Source: Bog-159 sp049511415
GTDB lineage: Bacteria > Acidobacteriota > Terriglobia > Bryobacterales > Bryobacteraceae
Length of the DNA: 64,000 nucleotides
Direction: 5' to 3'
Assembly (NCBI GenBank): GCA_049511415.1
Contig: JBEKYC010000012.1
Location: 53,899 to 117,898, forward strand
The position numbers and the translations under genes were made by a program. How positions within the stretch are numbered: position 1 is the first letter of the stretch; every line of letters starts with the position of its first letter. The notes beneath the pieces were generated by a model. That model ran no database searches. It saw only the letters and a list, made by a program, of their open reading frames with translations, and was not told the origin of the DNA. Of the stretch, positions 1 to 10,533 are shown one piece after another.

Positions 1-2051
1 TCCGCTATTCCTATACGTTCTGGTCAAATACCAATGCCCCGCCGACCTTTGCGGAGTGTCCACCGCCGTGCAACGGATGGGGCTATGGCACACCCGGCAG
101 CGACACCGCCACGACCGTGGATGGCCCCATGATTACGGTTCTGGGCGTGAACAACTTTGCCTTGGGCGAGTCCGCCACGGCCCCCCAAAGCCGCTTACTG
201 CGCCGTCATATCTTCGCCGACAACCTGAGCATGCAGAAGGGCACGCACGCCATCAAATACGGCGGTTACTGGGAATATGAAAAAGGCACCGGCTCCTATG
301 CCTATGCCGATCCCGCGGCCATGGAACTCTGGTCTCCGGAGCTGGTCGAAGCGTTCAATCAGAAATTGGCATCCGAAGGATACGGCGCCGATGAAATCAG
401 GCTGCCCTCCAACTTCAACACGCTGGCCAATATTCTGAAGCTGCCGGTGTATGCATTTACCATCGGCGTCGGCAACCCCACGCAGCCGCCTCTGTACAAT
501 CGAGGCAACGCGGATCATGATAACCTGTTCCACTTTTACGGCGAGGACGCCTGGAAGATTACGCCACGTTTCACCCTGAATTACGGGTTGGCCTGGTCGT
601 ACGAAAGTAATGCGCTGAATTACGATCTGACCATGCCTTCTTACCTGGCACCGATTTTCGGAGCGAACGGCTTGGGCCACGTCGAGCACCAGCCGCACAA
701 TTTCAGCCCTATGCTGGGCTTTGCGTGGGGAGTGGGTAAGGACAATAAAACGGTGATCCGCGGGGGGGCCGCGATTTACTACGACACCTGGGACATATAT
801 AACCGCCTGTTGGAGCGGGTTCTGTTGGCGCCCCTGGGGATCGGCCGCGTGCCGCTGCCGGATAGCGCCTTCTTCGGGGCTCTGTCCAAGCTATTCGGTT
901 TCGCGAATTTGCCGGCGGCAATTCAGCCCACCAGCTTTAGCAGTCAACCGACCACTTTCACGGGTCAGGGCCTGGAAAACGATTTGAACTTTCTCACAAC
1001 CGAGGCCGCCGCGGAACTTCAACCAACCGCCAGCACCCCCGCTGGCACCACGAATCTCGCTTTGTTCAAGACTTCAATCGGCTTGATTCCGACCAATTTT
1101 AAGCTGCCCTATTCCGAACATGTCAGTGCCGGCATACAGCGGGAACTGCGTAGTGACATGATCGTCAGCGCCGATTTTGTTTTCCGTCAGTACATGCACC
1201 AGTTAATTGAGAACGTGGATCTGAACCACTACAACAGCGTTGAAGGTCCCATCATTCCGAAATGCGGGGCGGGACAAGCACTGTTGGTTCCCTTCGAGTG
1301 TTCTGCGGGCCCGATGGAGGCGGACATCAGCGGCGGCCGTTCGCACTACGAAGGGCTGCTGATGAAACTCACCAAACGATTCTCGCACCGCACTACCGGC
1401 ACACTGGCCTACGCGTACGCCAACGCGGTGGGCTTCAACGGCCTGATCGACAATAGCAACTATTTTGCGAGCTGGGGTCCGCAGATGGGACACCAAACTC
1501 TCACCGGTTCCATCGTGGTAGCCTTGCCGCTGGGCATCCAGGTATCGGGCATTACTTCGTTCCAGAGTGCCGCGCCTTTCCAGCCTTTTGTGACGGGTGT
1601 GGATTTCAACGGCAACGGAGTTTTCGCTGCGGCGGGCGAGACCATCTATCCCGGAGCGCCTCTGCCCGGCGGCGGATTCAACGAATTCGATGTCACTAAG
1701 AGCAAGGCCGACCTAGTGCAACTCGTGAATCAGTATAACCAGACATATGCCGGCAAGACCGACCCGTTGGGCCACGTTTATCCGACCATCACACTGCCTG
1801 CGAACTGGGGATTTCCGCGCAGTTTCAATTCGCAGGATATACGCGTCACCAAAATTTTCCCCTTGAAGGGTGAGCGCGTAAGGCTGTCCGTGTTCGGCGA
1901 GTGTTTCAACGTATTCAACATCGCGAATTTGACTTTCTACAACGAAGTTCTGAATGCACCGAACTTCGGCGAGGCGTCGCAGCGGACATCCAACATCTTC
2001 GGAACTGGCGGCCCGCGCGCGTTCCAACTGGGCAGCCGGCTGACCTTCTAA
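1..2051 (+). CDS. TonB-dependent receptor, Oar-like, C-terminal part (5' end outside window)
   Basis: The frame is open from base 3, so this is the last ~682 residues of a larger gene. The sequence is rich in alternating aromatic beta-strands. Near the end it has the 'VRLSVFGECFNVFN' segment typical of Acidobacteria TonB-dependent receptors with an N-terminal carboxypeptidase-regulatory-like domain. It ends in a terminal Phe (…GSRLTF), the usual C-terminal signal for BAM-assembled outer-membrane barrels. The plug and regulatory domain would lie upstream of the window. In this family the protein imports large substrates, often oligosaccharides, across the outer membrane with TonB energy; the substrate cannot be read here. 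It converges with the next gene, with 8 bases between stop codons. Confidence 0.85.
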   Translation, partial: RYSYTFWSNTNAPPTFAECPPPCNGWGYGTPGSDTATTVDGPMITVLGVNNFALGESATAPQSRLLRRHIFADNLSMQKGTHAIKYGGYWEYEKGTGSYAYADPAAMELWSPELVEAFNQKLASEGYGADEIRLPSNFNTLANILKLPVYAFTIGVGNPTQPPLYNRGNADHDNLFHFYGEDAWKITPRFTLNYGLAWSYESNALNYDLTMPSYLAPIFGANGLGHVEHQPHNFSPMLGFAWGVGKDNKTVIRGGAAIYYDTWDIYNRLLERVLLAPLGIGRVPLPDSAFFGALSKLFGFANLPAAIQPTSFSSQPTTFTGQGLENDLNFLTTEAAAELQPTASTPAGTTNLALFKTSIGLIPTNFKLPYSEHVSAGIQRELRSDMIVSADFVFRQYMHQLIENVDLNHYNSVEGPIIPKCGAGQALLVPFECSAGPMEADISGGRSHYEGLLMKLTKRFSHRTTGTLAYAYANAVGFNGLIDNSNYFASWGPQMGHQTLTGSIVVALPLGIQVSGITSFQSAAPFQPFVTGVDFNGNGVFAAAGETIYPGAPLPGGGFNEFDVTKSKADLVQLVNQYNQTYAGKTDPLGHVYPTITLPANWGFPRSFNSQDIRVTKIFPLKGERVRLSVFGECFNVFNIANLTFYNEVLNAPNFGEASQRTSNIFGTGGPRAFQLGSRLTF

Positions 2052-2059
2052 CGCGTGGA

Positions 2060-4975
2060 TCAGGGAGTGGTAACCGACACGACGGTCGACATTGGCGATA
2101 CATTGCCCTGCTGATCCGTGGCTTCGATCCCGTAATAGTAGGTCGCCCCCGCAATTACCGTTTGGTCGTTATACGAAGTGCTCGCGGGACCGACGGTCGT
2201 TAGCGGCGTCAGATTAGTGGCGGATGGCCCGCGGTAGATGCTGTAGGATTTCAACGGCAGACCGCTGGACGCGGCCGTCCATGTCAGTTTGACCTCGGTC
2301 TTTGAGACCGCTGTCGCAGCCACATTCGTGGGCGCCGATGGCAGGGCCAGAGTGGTGGCCGGCACCACCGCGGACATCGGCGATACGTCTCCGCCCGAGT
2401 CGACCGCCGTTATGGCGTAGTAATACGTCGTCGACGGAGAAAGCGATGTATCCGTGTACGACGGATTGGCAACTTTCGCAATTTGGCTCAGGCTGGTCGA
2501 CGAGTTGCCGCGAAACACCTGGTAAGACTGCACCGGCAGGCCGCCTCCGGCGACGGCATTCCACGTCAGGCCGATCTTGGATGGCGACACTGGCGTTGCC
2601 ACCAGACCCGTGGGCGCTGCCGGATCGGCCGGCGTAGTAATGGACACGACTTCCGACATGGGCGAAATGTCGTTGCCCGTATCGACGGCCTGGACCGCAT
2701 AATAATACGTCGTGGAAGCGCTGACAGACTTGTCCGTATAGGTGGTGCTCCCAGTGTTTCCGATCGCGCTCAGCTTGTCGGGCGAACTGCCCCGCAACAC
2801 CTGATAATACTGAATCGGCAGGCCTGTCACCGTTTCCGACCAGGACAGGGTGACTCTGGTGGTTGAATCGGGCGTGGCTGTCAGGCCGGTGGGCGCGGCG
2901 GGAAGGGCCAGCGTGGTGGTGTCCACTACCTTAGACATCGGCGACGTATCGTTGCCTGTGTCAATCGCCTGGACTGCGTAATAGTAAGTCGTCGAAGGGT
3001 TCAACGAGTAATCCGTATATGTAGTGCCCGACGCGTTCCCGACCTGAACCAAGCCGGACCCCGAGCTGCCCCGGAAGATCTGATAGACATGAATGGGCAG
3101 GCCGCCCGAGATAGACGGCTGCCACGACAGGCTGACCTTGGAGGCGGAGATGGGCGTAGCTGTCAAATCCTTGGGAGCGGAAGGCGGCAAGGGCGTGGTA
3201 ATGGACACTACCTGGGACATGGCGGACGTGTTTCCGTCTATGTCTACTGCCTCGACACCGTAATAGTAGGTGGTTCCCTGAGTCAACGGGTAACTGATGT
3301 ATTGAAGTACCGTGCTTTGGGTTTCTCCGGTCTGGGAGAGAGCGTTAGGTGCGGGTCCCGTAAACACCAGATAATCCCTGATCGAGACCAGACCCGTGGA
3401 AGCCGTCCAGGTGACGGTCACTTTCTCGCAACTGTTGGCCGTGGCCGTGACGTTGCCGGGCGCGGTGGGTGGGGTGACGTTATCCGTGGTGACATTGATT
3501 GACGGCGACATCGCCGACTTGTTCTGGCCCAAGTCGAATGCCTGGACGGCATAGGTGTACGGGGTCGCTTCCGTCAAGCCGGAATCCTGGTAATAATTAT
3601 TGGCGCTGGTGGCCACCAGAGCACCGTCGCGATAAACGTTATAGCCCGCCACTCCGACATTGTCGGTCGAGGCATTCCAACTCAAATACGCAGTGGTGGG
3701 GTTCGCGGAGCTTCCGCTCAAGCCCGTGGGCACGGAAGGCGGCGTCGTGTCCGGCGGCGTGACCAACAGACTGTAGTAGCTGGTGGCTGTGCTGGTGTAA
3801 ACAGCCGCGTTCATATTCACCGAAGCTTGCGCGCTTTCGCTGGCCAGGATGGTACCGGGATCCATAACCTCCGTCGCAGGGTCGTACGGCAGATAAGCTG
3901 CCCAATATTGACTGCCCATCGGCGCCATGAACAACATCTGGGTGTCACTCGCCAGGGCTTGTATGGTCTGCAGAAAATAGGCGTCCAACGGCGCCCAAAA
4001 ACTGAACGGGTCCCGCGCCTGTATTTGATCGGGAGTCAGCACGTTAAGTTCGTCATCCCGGACCTTGTTCAGCCAGCACTCCGTCATGGCTACCGGCTTG
4101 CCGGCAGCGGCGGCGATGCTGGCAATCTGCAGGGCATTCGGCAGGAACGCATCGTTGATCGGATAAACATGGAAGTCAATGAAGTCCAGGGGTAGCGGCA
4201 CCAGGTCCTGAATGAAAGTTTGGAACTCAGGTTGCCAGGATCCCACACCGGCGCCTACCTTCATGTTGGGGACACCGGCCGCCACCACGCTAGGCAGGAT
4301 CAAGGCCACCATGGCGGCTTGTCCGGTAGGCGTATCCACCTCTGTCTGCCCGGTGTTCTCCGATTCCGTGTCGGGTTCTTCCGCCACTACCAGGTAATCC
4401 GGCCGTAGAGTCTGCGCCACGGTAGCCGCAGTCTGCGCGCGGGCCTGCTGATATTGCGTCCAATCGAGGGTCGCGTAAAAGGAAGCGACGTCCCAGCCCG
4501 CGTCGACTCCACCGCTCAGCAGCGTATCGTTTTCGATAATCAGCTTCAGTCCGGCGCCCCTTACCAGCGCGGCGACCTGCTGATAGAAGCTCACAAACTG
4601 GTTATACGAGAGGCCCTGGCTGGTCAGAAATGGCTCGTACAACATGGGGAAACCGACCTGGATCATGATCGCCTTGGCGCCCATCGCTTGCAGTTCCTGC
4701 AACTGGAGCTGGATCCCTCCCAACGAGGAGGCGCCCAGTTGCGGCCCCGAATTAGCGTTGGCGTACGTGAGATTCAGGGCCGAGTAGCCGGTATATGGCG
4801 GCAGGGGCGAAGGCAACGATGCATTGAACGCGTTGAGGTCGGTATTCAGCGTGGTGTAGAGGTCCTGGAAGACGGGTGGCACCGGCGCCGGCGGCCCCTG
4901 CGAACGCCCCAAATTTAGTCCGGACAACGCCAGAATCAACAGGCAACGAACCGTGGACAACAAACGCATGGACAT
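2060..4975 (-). CDS. secreted clan GH-A-like barrel protein with six FN3 domains (array member 1)
   Basis: About 971 residues. I chose the ATG at 4975 (or 4969) because a signal peptide (MSMRLLSTVRCLLILALSG) starts there; the frame stays open upstream to 5164 but that part does not look like an export signal. Residues ~30-400 resemble a TIM-barrel glycosidase: 'VVAEEPDTE' near 199 in the position of the clan-A acid/base, 'DFHVYPI' near 268 and 'TECW' (E299) in the position of the nucleophile. Residues ~411-971 are six FN3 modules that each end in a 'TTYYYAVQAxD…SPMS…TT' block. A carbohydrate-active role is inferred from the barrel layout; no GH family is assigned. It is the first of four tandem paralogs on this strand. 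Confidence 0.8.
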   Translation of the reverse strand: MSMRLLSTVRCLLILALSGLNLGRSQGPPAPVPPVFQDLYTTLNTDLNAFNASLPSPLPPYTGYSALNLTYANANSGPQLGASSLGGIQLQLQELQAMGAKAIMIQVGFPMLYEPFLTSQGLSYNQFVSFYQQVAALVRGAGLKLIIENDTLLSGGVDAGWDVASFYATLDWTQYQQARAQTAATVAQTLRPDYLVVAEEPDTESENTGQTEVDTPTGQAAMVALILPSVVAAGVPNMKVGAGVGSWQPEFQTFIQDLVPLPLDFIDFHVYPINDAFLPNALQIASIAAAAGKPVAMTECWLNKVRDDELNVLTPDQIQARDPFSFWAPLDAYFLQTIQALASDTQMLFMAPMGSQYWAAYLPYDPATEVMDPGTILASESAQASVNMNAAVYTSTATSYYSLLVTPPDTTPPSVPTGLSGSSANPTTAYLSWNASTDNVGVAGYNVYRDGALVATSANNYYQDSGLTEATPYTYAVQAFDLGQNKSAMSPSINVTTDNVTPPTAPGNVTATANSCEKVTVTWTASTGLVSIRDYLVFTGPAPNALSQTGETQSTVLQYISYPLTQGTTYYYGVEAVDIDGNTSAMSQVVSITTPLPPSAPKDLTATPISASKVSLSWQPSISGGLPIHVYQIFRGSSGSGLVQVGNASGTTYTDYSLNPSTTYYYAVQAIDTGNDTSPMSKVVDTTTLALPAAPTGLTATPDSTTRVTLSWSETVTGLPIQYYQVLRGSSPDKLSAIGNTGSTTYTDKSVSASTTYYYAVQAVDTGNDISPMSEVVSITTPADPAAPTGLVATPVSPSKIGLTWNAVAGGGLPVQSYQVFRGNSSTSLSQIAKVANPSYTDTSLSPSTTYYYAITAVDSGGDVSPMSAVVPATTLALPSAPTNVAATAVSKTEVKLTWTAASSGLPLKSYSIYRGPSATNLTPLTTVGPASTSYNDQTVIAGATYYYGIEATDQQGNVSPMSTVVSVTTP

Positions 4976-5576
4976 TTGATCTCGTCCGAGCGCGCGCTCG
5001 AGAATTCCTGGATGGGCTGGCCGGCAAGCCTTCGCTAATAATGTGGCAAACACCATCCAGTTCTCTCCGGTCACTTCCGTTGGCCGAATAATCGGATATT
5101 CGCAGCCGGTAATACTCCTCATATTAGCGGCATAAACGCGGATACACTCCGTTGCCTGCCTCATGTTTCAAAAGAAATGCCGGCCAACGCAGAATTCTTA
5201 TCTTCAGAACTAGGGATTGCCTATGGTATCAATTCGAACCGAGTTCCGTAACCGCTCGCGCCGTCAAACTGTTCGTACTACAAATGCACTTGTGCGTTTG
5301 CGTACGCCTTGGGCCACTCTCAACGCTGGCGCCTCTATACGCTTGAACAGAACGTTCGAGCACAGGACAGTATCCCTCGATTCGGCCATGTAAATCGGAC
5401 ACATTTTCTTAATGCTGCCTTTATTTCTTAGGCAAAAATTAATCCGAAACAATCTTTCCGGCGCGGGGTTGGATTGGTGAGATATCAGGACCAAATAAAG
5501 TGCGCGCGCTTGATGGCTTCAAAGAACTTGAACCAGGGCGCGTTTCAGGTCATTTGAATGGCACGGCAACGCAGTG
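4976..5576. other. 600-bp intergenic region, no gene recognised
   Basis: This lies between the start of array member 1 and the stop of array member 2. It is less GC-rich than its surroundings. I found no RNA gene, no convincing promoter pair and no conserved small ORF. It must contain the leader of the downstream gene, but no TTGACA/TATAAT pair is readable on the minus strand. Confidence 0.5.
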
Positions 5577-7490
5577 CTATTGAAGGTTGAGTTGGACGGT
5601 GTTCGCCGATTGGCCGTCGACCGTCAAGACCAGATTCACCGTGCCGCTGTTGAACAGGCTTTGCGGAATCTGAATGTTTACCTGATCCTCTCCGGTGTAG
5701 CTGGAAGGACCGGCATACTGCACGGCCACGCTTTGTCCCGCGACCGTGGCGGTCGCGTTCGCGAGCGCGGAAACATGGCGGATGCCGGTGCCGTACAGCT
5801 CGATGTAGAGCGCATCCGTGGATGCTAGCGTGATCGGCGCCGGCGAGCAATTGACCGCGCTGGAACAGGTGAAGGTGGCCTGTGTCGATTGCGATCCATC
5901 GGCATGCACAATGATGGCCTCGGCGGCCGCGGCTCCCTGTCCGTTCGCCGTAGCCGTATAAATACCCGGCATCACGGATGCGACCAACACCGTCCCGGAA
6001 GTCTGCGTCCCGTCGCCGCTTTTGATTGTCAGGGTAGCCGGACCCGGTTGAACAGTGGACGGCACGTAATAGTTCACCTGGGTGGGAGCCGCAAAAAACA
6101 TCGGCACCGGATAACTGGTGTTCGAGCTATCCACCAGCGTGGCCGTAGTTCCGCCCAAGGTAGTGGGGAAAGTGCCGTCGAGCACGGCGGTAGTTGCCAG
6201 GTCGGCTCCGAAGGCGCTTACCAGATCGTCGGGCGCAACCACGGTTTGTGCGTCGCACGGGCTGGTCGCGGAGCCGCAATCGGGGGTAAATACGCTGCTG
6301 ATCGTGGCGTAGCTGGCGCTGGAAAGGCTGACCACCTGTTTCACCCCATAGGTCTGGTTGATCTTGGCGAATGCCTGGCCGGTGGCGGTGAGTTGTCCCA
6401 TCTGTATGGCCTGCAGGGCATCGCTGATATAGGTGTCGTTGAATGGACTGTCAGCGTTCACCGATCCGAGATAAAAATAGTCCGCGGTGGTGAAAGGCGT
6501 CACTGCTTCCATCTGATTCGAGGAAACGAACAGGGCCATGGCTTGAAGCCACGCCGCGTCCATGGTCGCGAAAGCCGCGTCGCAATCCCCTACCAGGGCA
6601 TATGCCTCGGCTCCCTCAGGGTTGGACTGCCAGCCTGGTGGCAGGGTGGCCGGCAAATCTTTCGGCGCCCACGTCTCCTCCATGTAGATACCCTTGCCGT
6701 TCAAATGGGCTAAACTCACCCAGGTTTCCAGTCCGGGGAAGGATACGTCATCGTAGACATCCATCGTCATGAAATCCAGTTGCGGGAGCGTCACATTGTA
6801 TTCAAAATACGTATTCTCGGCTGAATCATAAAACCCTCCGGCGCCCAGGCGGATGTGCGGCGAAGCGGTCCGGATCAGCGGCGCCACGGCCTGAATGAAG
6901 CCGCCCCAATCCTCGGTTGTGGCTGTGACTCCCAGCCGCGCATTCTGGGTAGTCGGTTCGTGCACGATCACGAAATTATCCGGCTGCCAGCGGGCTGCCA
7001 TCGCCGGGTAGGTGCTCATCGCCGTCGTCTGAAACTCGGAGAAACTGGCGCCTCCGGGGAAATCTTTCTCCGTAAGCGCCGGGTTCATCGCCAGCTGCAT
7101 ACCGAGTTCGCGGATGTGCGCGACAATCGCATCGTACGCCGCCGCCGCGGTGGGGTCATTGATGGATGTTACGCCGGGGTTCAGATCCACGCGTTGCGCT
7201 CCGGCAGCCTTCAACCCTTCGACGTATTGCAGCATGACGCTGAGAGGCATGCCATCGATCAAAGCGCCCCCGGCATAAACCAGGTTGCCGCTCAAGACGA
7301 TCGGCTGAGTGGCTGGTCCGAGGGAACTTTCGAAGGTATTGATTGCGGAAGTAGTCGTGCTGATGAATGTCTCGCAGGCGCTGTCACAGGTCTGGCCCGG
7401 CAGGCGAGCGGCGACCGTAAGGATTACGGCGAATCCGCATGAAACCCGCAAAAAAACACACAGCGACGGTATCCTTTTCCGTTCTTCCAT
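5577..7490 (-). CDS. secreted barrel protein with TIGR03437 C-terminal domain (array member 2)
   Basis: About 637 residues. The start at 7490 is preceded by GGAG at a good distance and begins a signal peptide (MEERKRIPSLCVFLRVSCGF). The barrel region has 'IVHEPTTQN' (E178), 'MTMDVYDDV' and 'YMEETW' (E271/E272), matching the acid and nucleophile layout of its three neighbours, but it is more divergent and has no FN3 modules. Residues ~395-637 instead form the domain known as TIGR03437, first described in Candidatus Solibacter, with 'TQVNYYVP', 'PGIYTA…GQGAAAA' and a final 'NTVQLNLQ'. This is the strongest taxonomic marker in the window. The function is not established; a secreted carbohydrate-active enzyme is inferred. 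Confidence 0.8.
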   Translation of the reverse strand: MEERKRIPSLCVFLRVSCGFAVILTVAARLPGQTCDSACETFISTTTSAINTFESSLGPATQPIVLSGNLVYAGGALIDGMPLSVMLQYVEGLKAAGAQRVDLNPGVTSINDPTAAAAYDAIVAHIRELGMQLAMNPALTEKDFPGGASFSEFQTTAMSTYPAMAARWQPDNFVIVHEPTTQNARLGVTATTEDWGGFIQAVAPLIRTASPHIRLGAGGFYDSAENTYFEYNVTLPQLDFMTMDVYDDVSFPGLETWVSLAHLNGKGIYMEETWAPKDLPATLPPGWQSNPEGAEAYALVGDCDAAFATMDAAWLQAMALFVSSNQMEAVTPFTTADYFYLGSVNADSPFNDTYISDALQAIQMGQLTATGQAFAKINQTYGVKQVVSLSSASYATISSVFTPDCGSATSPCDAQTVVAPDDLVSAFGADLATTAVLDGTFPTTLGGTTATLVDSSNTSYPVPMFFAAPTQVNYYVPSTVQPGPATLTIKSGDGTQTSGTVLVASVMPGIYTATANGQGAAAAEAIIVHADGSQSTQATFTCSSAVNCSPAPITLASTDALYIELYGTGIRHVSALANATATVAGQSVAVQYAGPSSYTGEDQVNIQIPQSLFNSGTVNLVLTVDGQSANTVQLNLQ

Positions 7491-7649
7491 GATCCGGCTC
7501 CCCACTGGATTATTGAACCCGGATTTGGACCTTTCCACTCTGCCGGTGGGCACTGCCGGTCCTATTGGCACGATTTTGTGCGCGGGGCGCACGCCTCGAC
7601 CTCCTGAGAGCGCGGAACCGAGGGCAAAACCGCCAGCGGCGTTAGCGGT

Positions 7650-10418
7650 TTACGGCGTCGTCACACTGCCGGGCGCGGATAGTGTCGAAGCGTCCTGACC
7701 GGAATCGATGGCCGAGATTGCATAGTAATAGGTGGTCGACCCCACCACCGTGGTGTCCGTATAGCTGGCCGTTGTGCGCGTGGCCACAAAATCCGCCGTA
7801 GTAACCGGAAGAGAGGTACTGCGGTAGATTTTGTAGCTGGATATCGGCAGACCACCGGGCGGTACCGTCTCCGACCAGGTCACAACCACTTTGGTGGCGC
7901 TGCTGGCCGTAGCTGACACGTTGGTGGGCGCGTTCGGCATCGGCGGTGTGATAGCGGTAGCGTTTGCCGAGTCCGGCGAATTGTCGTTATCTGTATCCGT
8001 TGCCACCACATAGCAATAGTATTTCGTGCTGGCTGTCGCGCCAGTCCACGTGAAGCTGGTGGCGGTCGGGGATGATGCCGTGCCGGCTTTGGGCTGCCCC
8101 GTAGGCGCCGTGCCGCAATAAACCGTGAAATGCGCGGCGGCCGCGCCACCTGGCGCCGGAGACCAGTTCCAGGTCACCTGGACCTTGGTGGCCGCGGTAG
8201 CAGCCGCCGCGACGTTGGTTGGCGCCGGCGGCAAAGGCAGCGTGGTGGCCGAGACCGGAGTGGATGCGACCGAATCGTCTCCGGCCGAGTCGACCGCGAC
8301 GATCTCGAAGTAGTAAGTCGTACCGGGCTCGAGCGAAGTGCTCGAATAGCTGGTCCCCTTCGTGGTGGTGGACGTCGGAAAATCACCGTTCGTCGTGCTC
8401 GCGTAGACCTTGTAATTGGAGACCGCTAAGCCCAGCGGCGGCACGTTTTCGGTCCACGCCAGGGTGATTTTCGACGCGGAAGTGGGCGTCGCCGTCACGC
8501 TGGTCGGCGAATTCGGCAACGGCAGGGTTGTGGCACTTGCGATGGGCGACATCGATGAAGGTAGTTTGCTTTCCACCGCAATCACGCCGTAGTAGTACGT
8601 GGTCGCCGGGTTTAGCGGCATATTTGTGAATTTTGCCGAGGTTCCCGGCGTTGTGGCGATTTGCGTGAGGTCGTTTTTCGAAGCGCCGGACCAAACCTGA
8701 TATTGGCTTACCGTGCCTGTAGTCGGAGGGACCCAGGTCAACTTGATCTCCGTCGGCGTAGCTGCCGTCGCGATCAGGCCCGTCGGGCTGTTCGGCGGCA
8801 GGCTTCCAGCCGTCGTCAGGCTAAGTGTGTTCGACAATGCCGAATTATTATTTGCCATGTCGAACGCTTGAACCTGGTAGTTATACTGCGTGCTGATATT
8901 CAGGGGACCGTAATCCACATACGTCGTCCACGCGGTATTTGCGATCCAGACGCCCGTGCACGGCTGTGTCGGCGGATTGGGAGCGCATCGCAGCACGTTA
9001 TAGCCGGCAACGCCGACGTTATCCGAGGAGGCAGTCCACGACAAGGAGGCCGTGCCGTAGCCAGCGGTCCCCACCAGAGCGGTCGGCGCCGATGGCGGCT
9101 CTGTGTCCGGAGGCGAAACCAGCCGCGCGTTATAGCTGTAAGCGGTAACGGTGAAGTCGGCGATCTGGTCGGCGTTGCTGGCGTCTGAGTTTGCATTGTC
9201 CAGGATTATACTTTCCGTGCAGCTATCCGTGGTACAGGTGCAATTGGCCGCGCCACCGTTGGCCACCGTGCCGCCATAGGTCTCGTATTGAAAAAAGTAG
9301 TCTGTTCCCTGGGCCGACAGGTAGAGAATGGGTGTGTAGTTGGCTTGAGTATAATTCGCCAGGTTCTGCATGGTAATCCCGAAGTTCTCGTCCAGCGTTG
9401 CCCAAAAACTGAACGGGTCCCGCGTCCGGTAGAAATCGGGGGGCTGCACATTATATTCAGAGTTCTCCGTTTTCCAAAGCCAGGATTCGCTGACCGCGAC
9501 TGGTTTTCCCGCCAATTGCGCCTGCTGGGCGATAAGTAAGGCGTTGCTAAGATAACTCGTCCCCTCCCAGGTGAGAATCGGATACATGTGATAGTCGATA
9601 TAGTCCAATGGCAGCGCCACATAGTCGAGAACGTACTCCAGCAGGCCGTCTGGGGGGAAAGCTCCCAGCCACGTTCCGAAGCCGGCGCCCAATGGGATAG
9701 TCAGGTTGACCAACCGCACGGAGACGATTTCCCCTGCAATCATGGCGGCGGCGTCGACCGGGTTATTGAGATTGGATTGTCCGGTGGCGGCGGCTTCCGT
9801 ATCCGGCTCCTCGGCCAGCACAAGATAATCCGGTTTGATATCTTGCGCGATGGTGGCCGCCATGGTGGCGCGCCCAGCCATGTACTCGGGCCAACTAAGC
9901 CCTGCATAATAGGCGGTGAGCGGCGGGTTGTTCCAAGAACCGGCTTCCGGTTGGTTGGTCAACAGGATCGTGTTTTCCACGATCACTTTCATGCCCATCG
10001 CCTGGATATCCGCTACCAACTCCTCATAGAAGGTCAGGTACGGCTGCATTGCGGACTGGCTGCCCCAGTAGCCTTCGTACAACAGGGGAAAGCCGATCGA
10101 TATTTTCACGGCCTGGAACCCCATGGCCTGCAACTCCTGCGCTTGGATCAACGAGCCGGCCAAACCGTTGTAAACCGCCGGGCCGGTGTTGGAATCCGCC
10201 TGCTGCAGTTGGGCGGCGTGCAGGAAGGAGGCCTCGGGGGAAGTGCCGATGGACGCGTTGAACGTGTCCATGTAGCCCTGCACCTCGGTAGCGATTGTGG
10301 AGCAATAGCCCGCTGGAATCGAAGGCGGCGTGGGCGGCGTGGGAACGTCGGCATGCGCTGACAGGCAAATCAGAAACAGGGCTGCCAGAAGATGGATCAC
10401 GTATGCGTTACGTCTCAT
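7650..10418 (-). CDS. secreted clan GH-A-like barrel protein with five FN3 domains (array member 3)
   Basis: About 922 residues from the ATG at 10418, which opens a signal peptide (MRRNAYVIHLLAALFLICLS) cleaved near 'SAHA'. The mature N-terminus 'DVPTPP' is shared with member 4. Barrel landmarks are 'VLAEEPDTEA' (E203/E204), 'DYIDYHMYPI' and 'VSESWLWK' (E311). A Cys-rich insert (CTCTTDSC) precedes the FN3 block, which starts near residue 440 and has five modules to the C-terminus. It is closest to array member 4 and also similar to member 1. A sigma-70-like promoter lies ~110 bp upstream. The frame is open further upstream to 10622, but that stretch lacks an export signal and overlaps the promoter. 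Confidence 0.8.
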   Translation of the reverse strand: MRRNAYVIHLLAALFLICLSAHADVPTPPTPPSIPAGYCSTIATEVQGYMDTFNASIGTSPEASFLHAAQLQQADSNTGPAVYNGLAGSLIQAQELQAMGFQAVKISIGFPLLYEGYWGSQSAMQPYLTFYEELVADIQAMGMKVIVENTILLTNQPEAGSWNNPPLTAYYAGLSWPEYMAGRATMAATIAQDIKPDYLVLAEEPDTEAAATGQSNLNNPVDAAAMIAGEIVSVRLVNLTIPLGAGFGTWLGAFPPDGLLEYVLDYVALPLDYIDYHMYPILTWEGTSYLSNALLIAQQAQLAGKPVAVSESWLWKTENSEYNVQPPDFYRTRDPFSFWATLDENFGITMQNLANYTQANYTPILYLSAQGTDYFFQYETYGGTVANGGAANCTCTTDSCTESIILDNANSDASNADQIADFTVTAYSYNARLVSPPDTEPPSAPTALVGTAGYGTASLSWTASSDNVGVAGYNVLRCAPNPPTQPCTGVWIANTAWTTYVDYGPLNISTQYNYQVQAFDMANNNSALSNTLSLTTAGSLPPNSPTGLIATAATPTEIKLTWVPPTTGTVSQYQVWSGASKNDLTQIATTPGTSAKFTNMPLNPATTYYYGVIAVESKLPSSMSPIASATTLPLPNSPTSVTATPTSASKITLAWTENVPPLGLAVSNYKVYASTTNGDFPTSTTTKGTSYSSTSLEPGTTYYFEIVAVDSAGDDSVASTPVSATTLPLPPAPTNVAAAATAATKVQVTWNWSPAPGGAAAAHFTVYCGTAPTGQPKAGTASSPTATSFTWTGATASTKYYCYVVATDTDNDNSPDSANATAITPPMPNAPTNVSATASSATKVVVTWSETVPPGGLPISSYKIYRSTSLPVTTADFVATRTTASYTDTTVVGSTTYYYAISAIDSGQDASTLSAPGSVTTP

Positions 10419-10533
10419 GAAAAGCGGCTCATTTCCGGTGCGCGTCAATCTGATGGTCTTACAGCAACCGGACGGACAGATCCCTCGGGGGCGCACCAAG
10501 GTATCGCATCCACGGACGGGAGGATGTTCCGCT

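Noticed and set aside
5165..5576. Possible RNA gene in the 600-bp gap
   Set aside because: No cloverleaf, riboswitch core or stable long hairpin could be traced by eye.
5889..6713. 274-codon plus-strand frame inside array member 2, and similar long frames at 9588-10361 and 14586-15296
   Set aside because: They are shadows of minus-strand genes with signal peptides and repeats, have Arg/His-rich composition and no recognisable domain.
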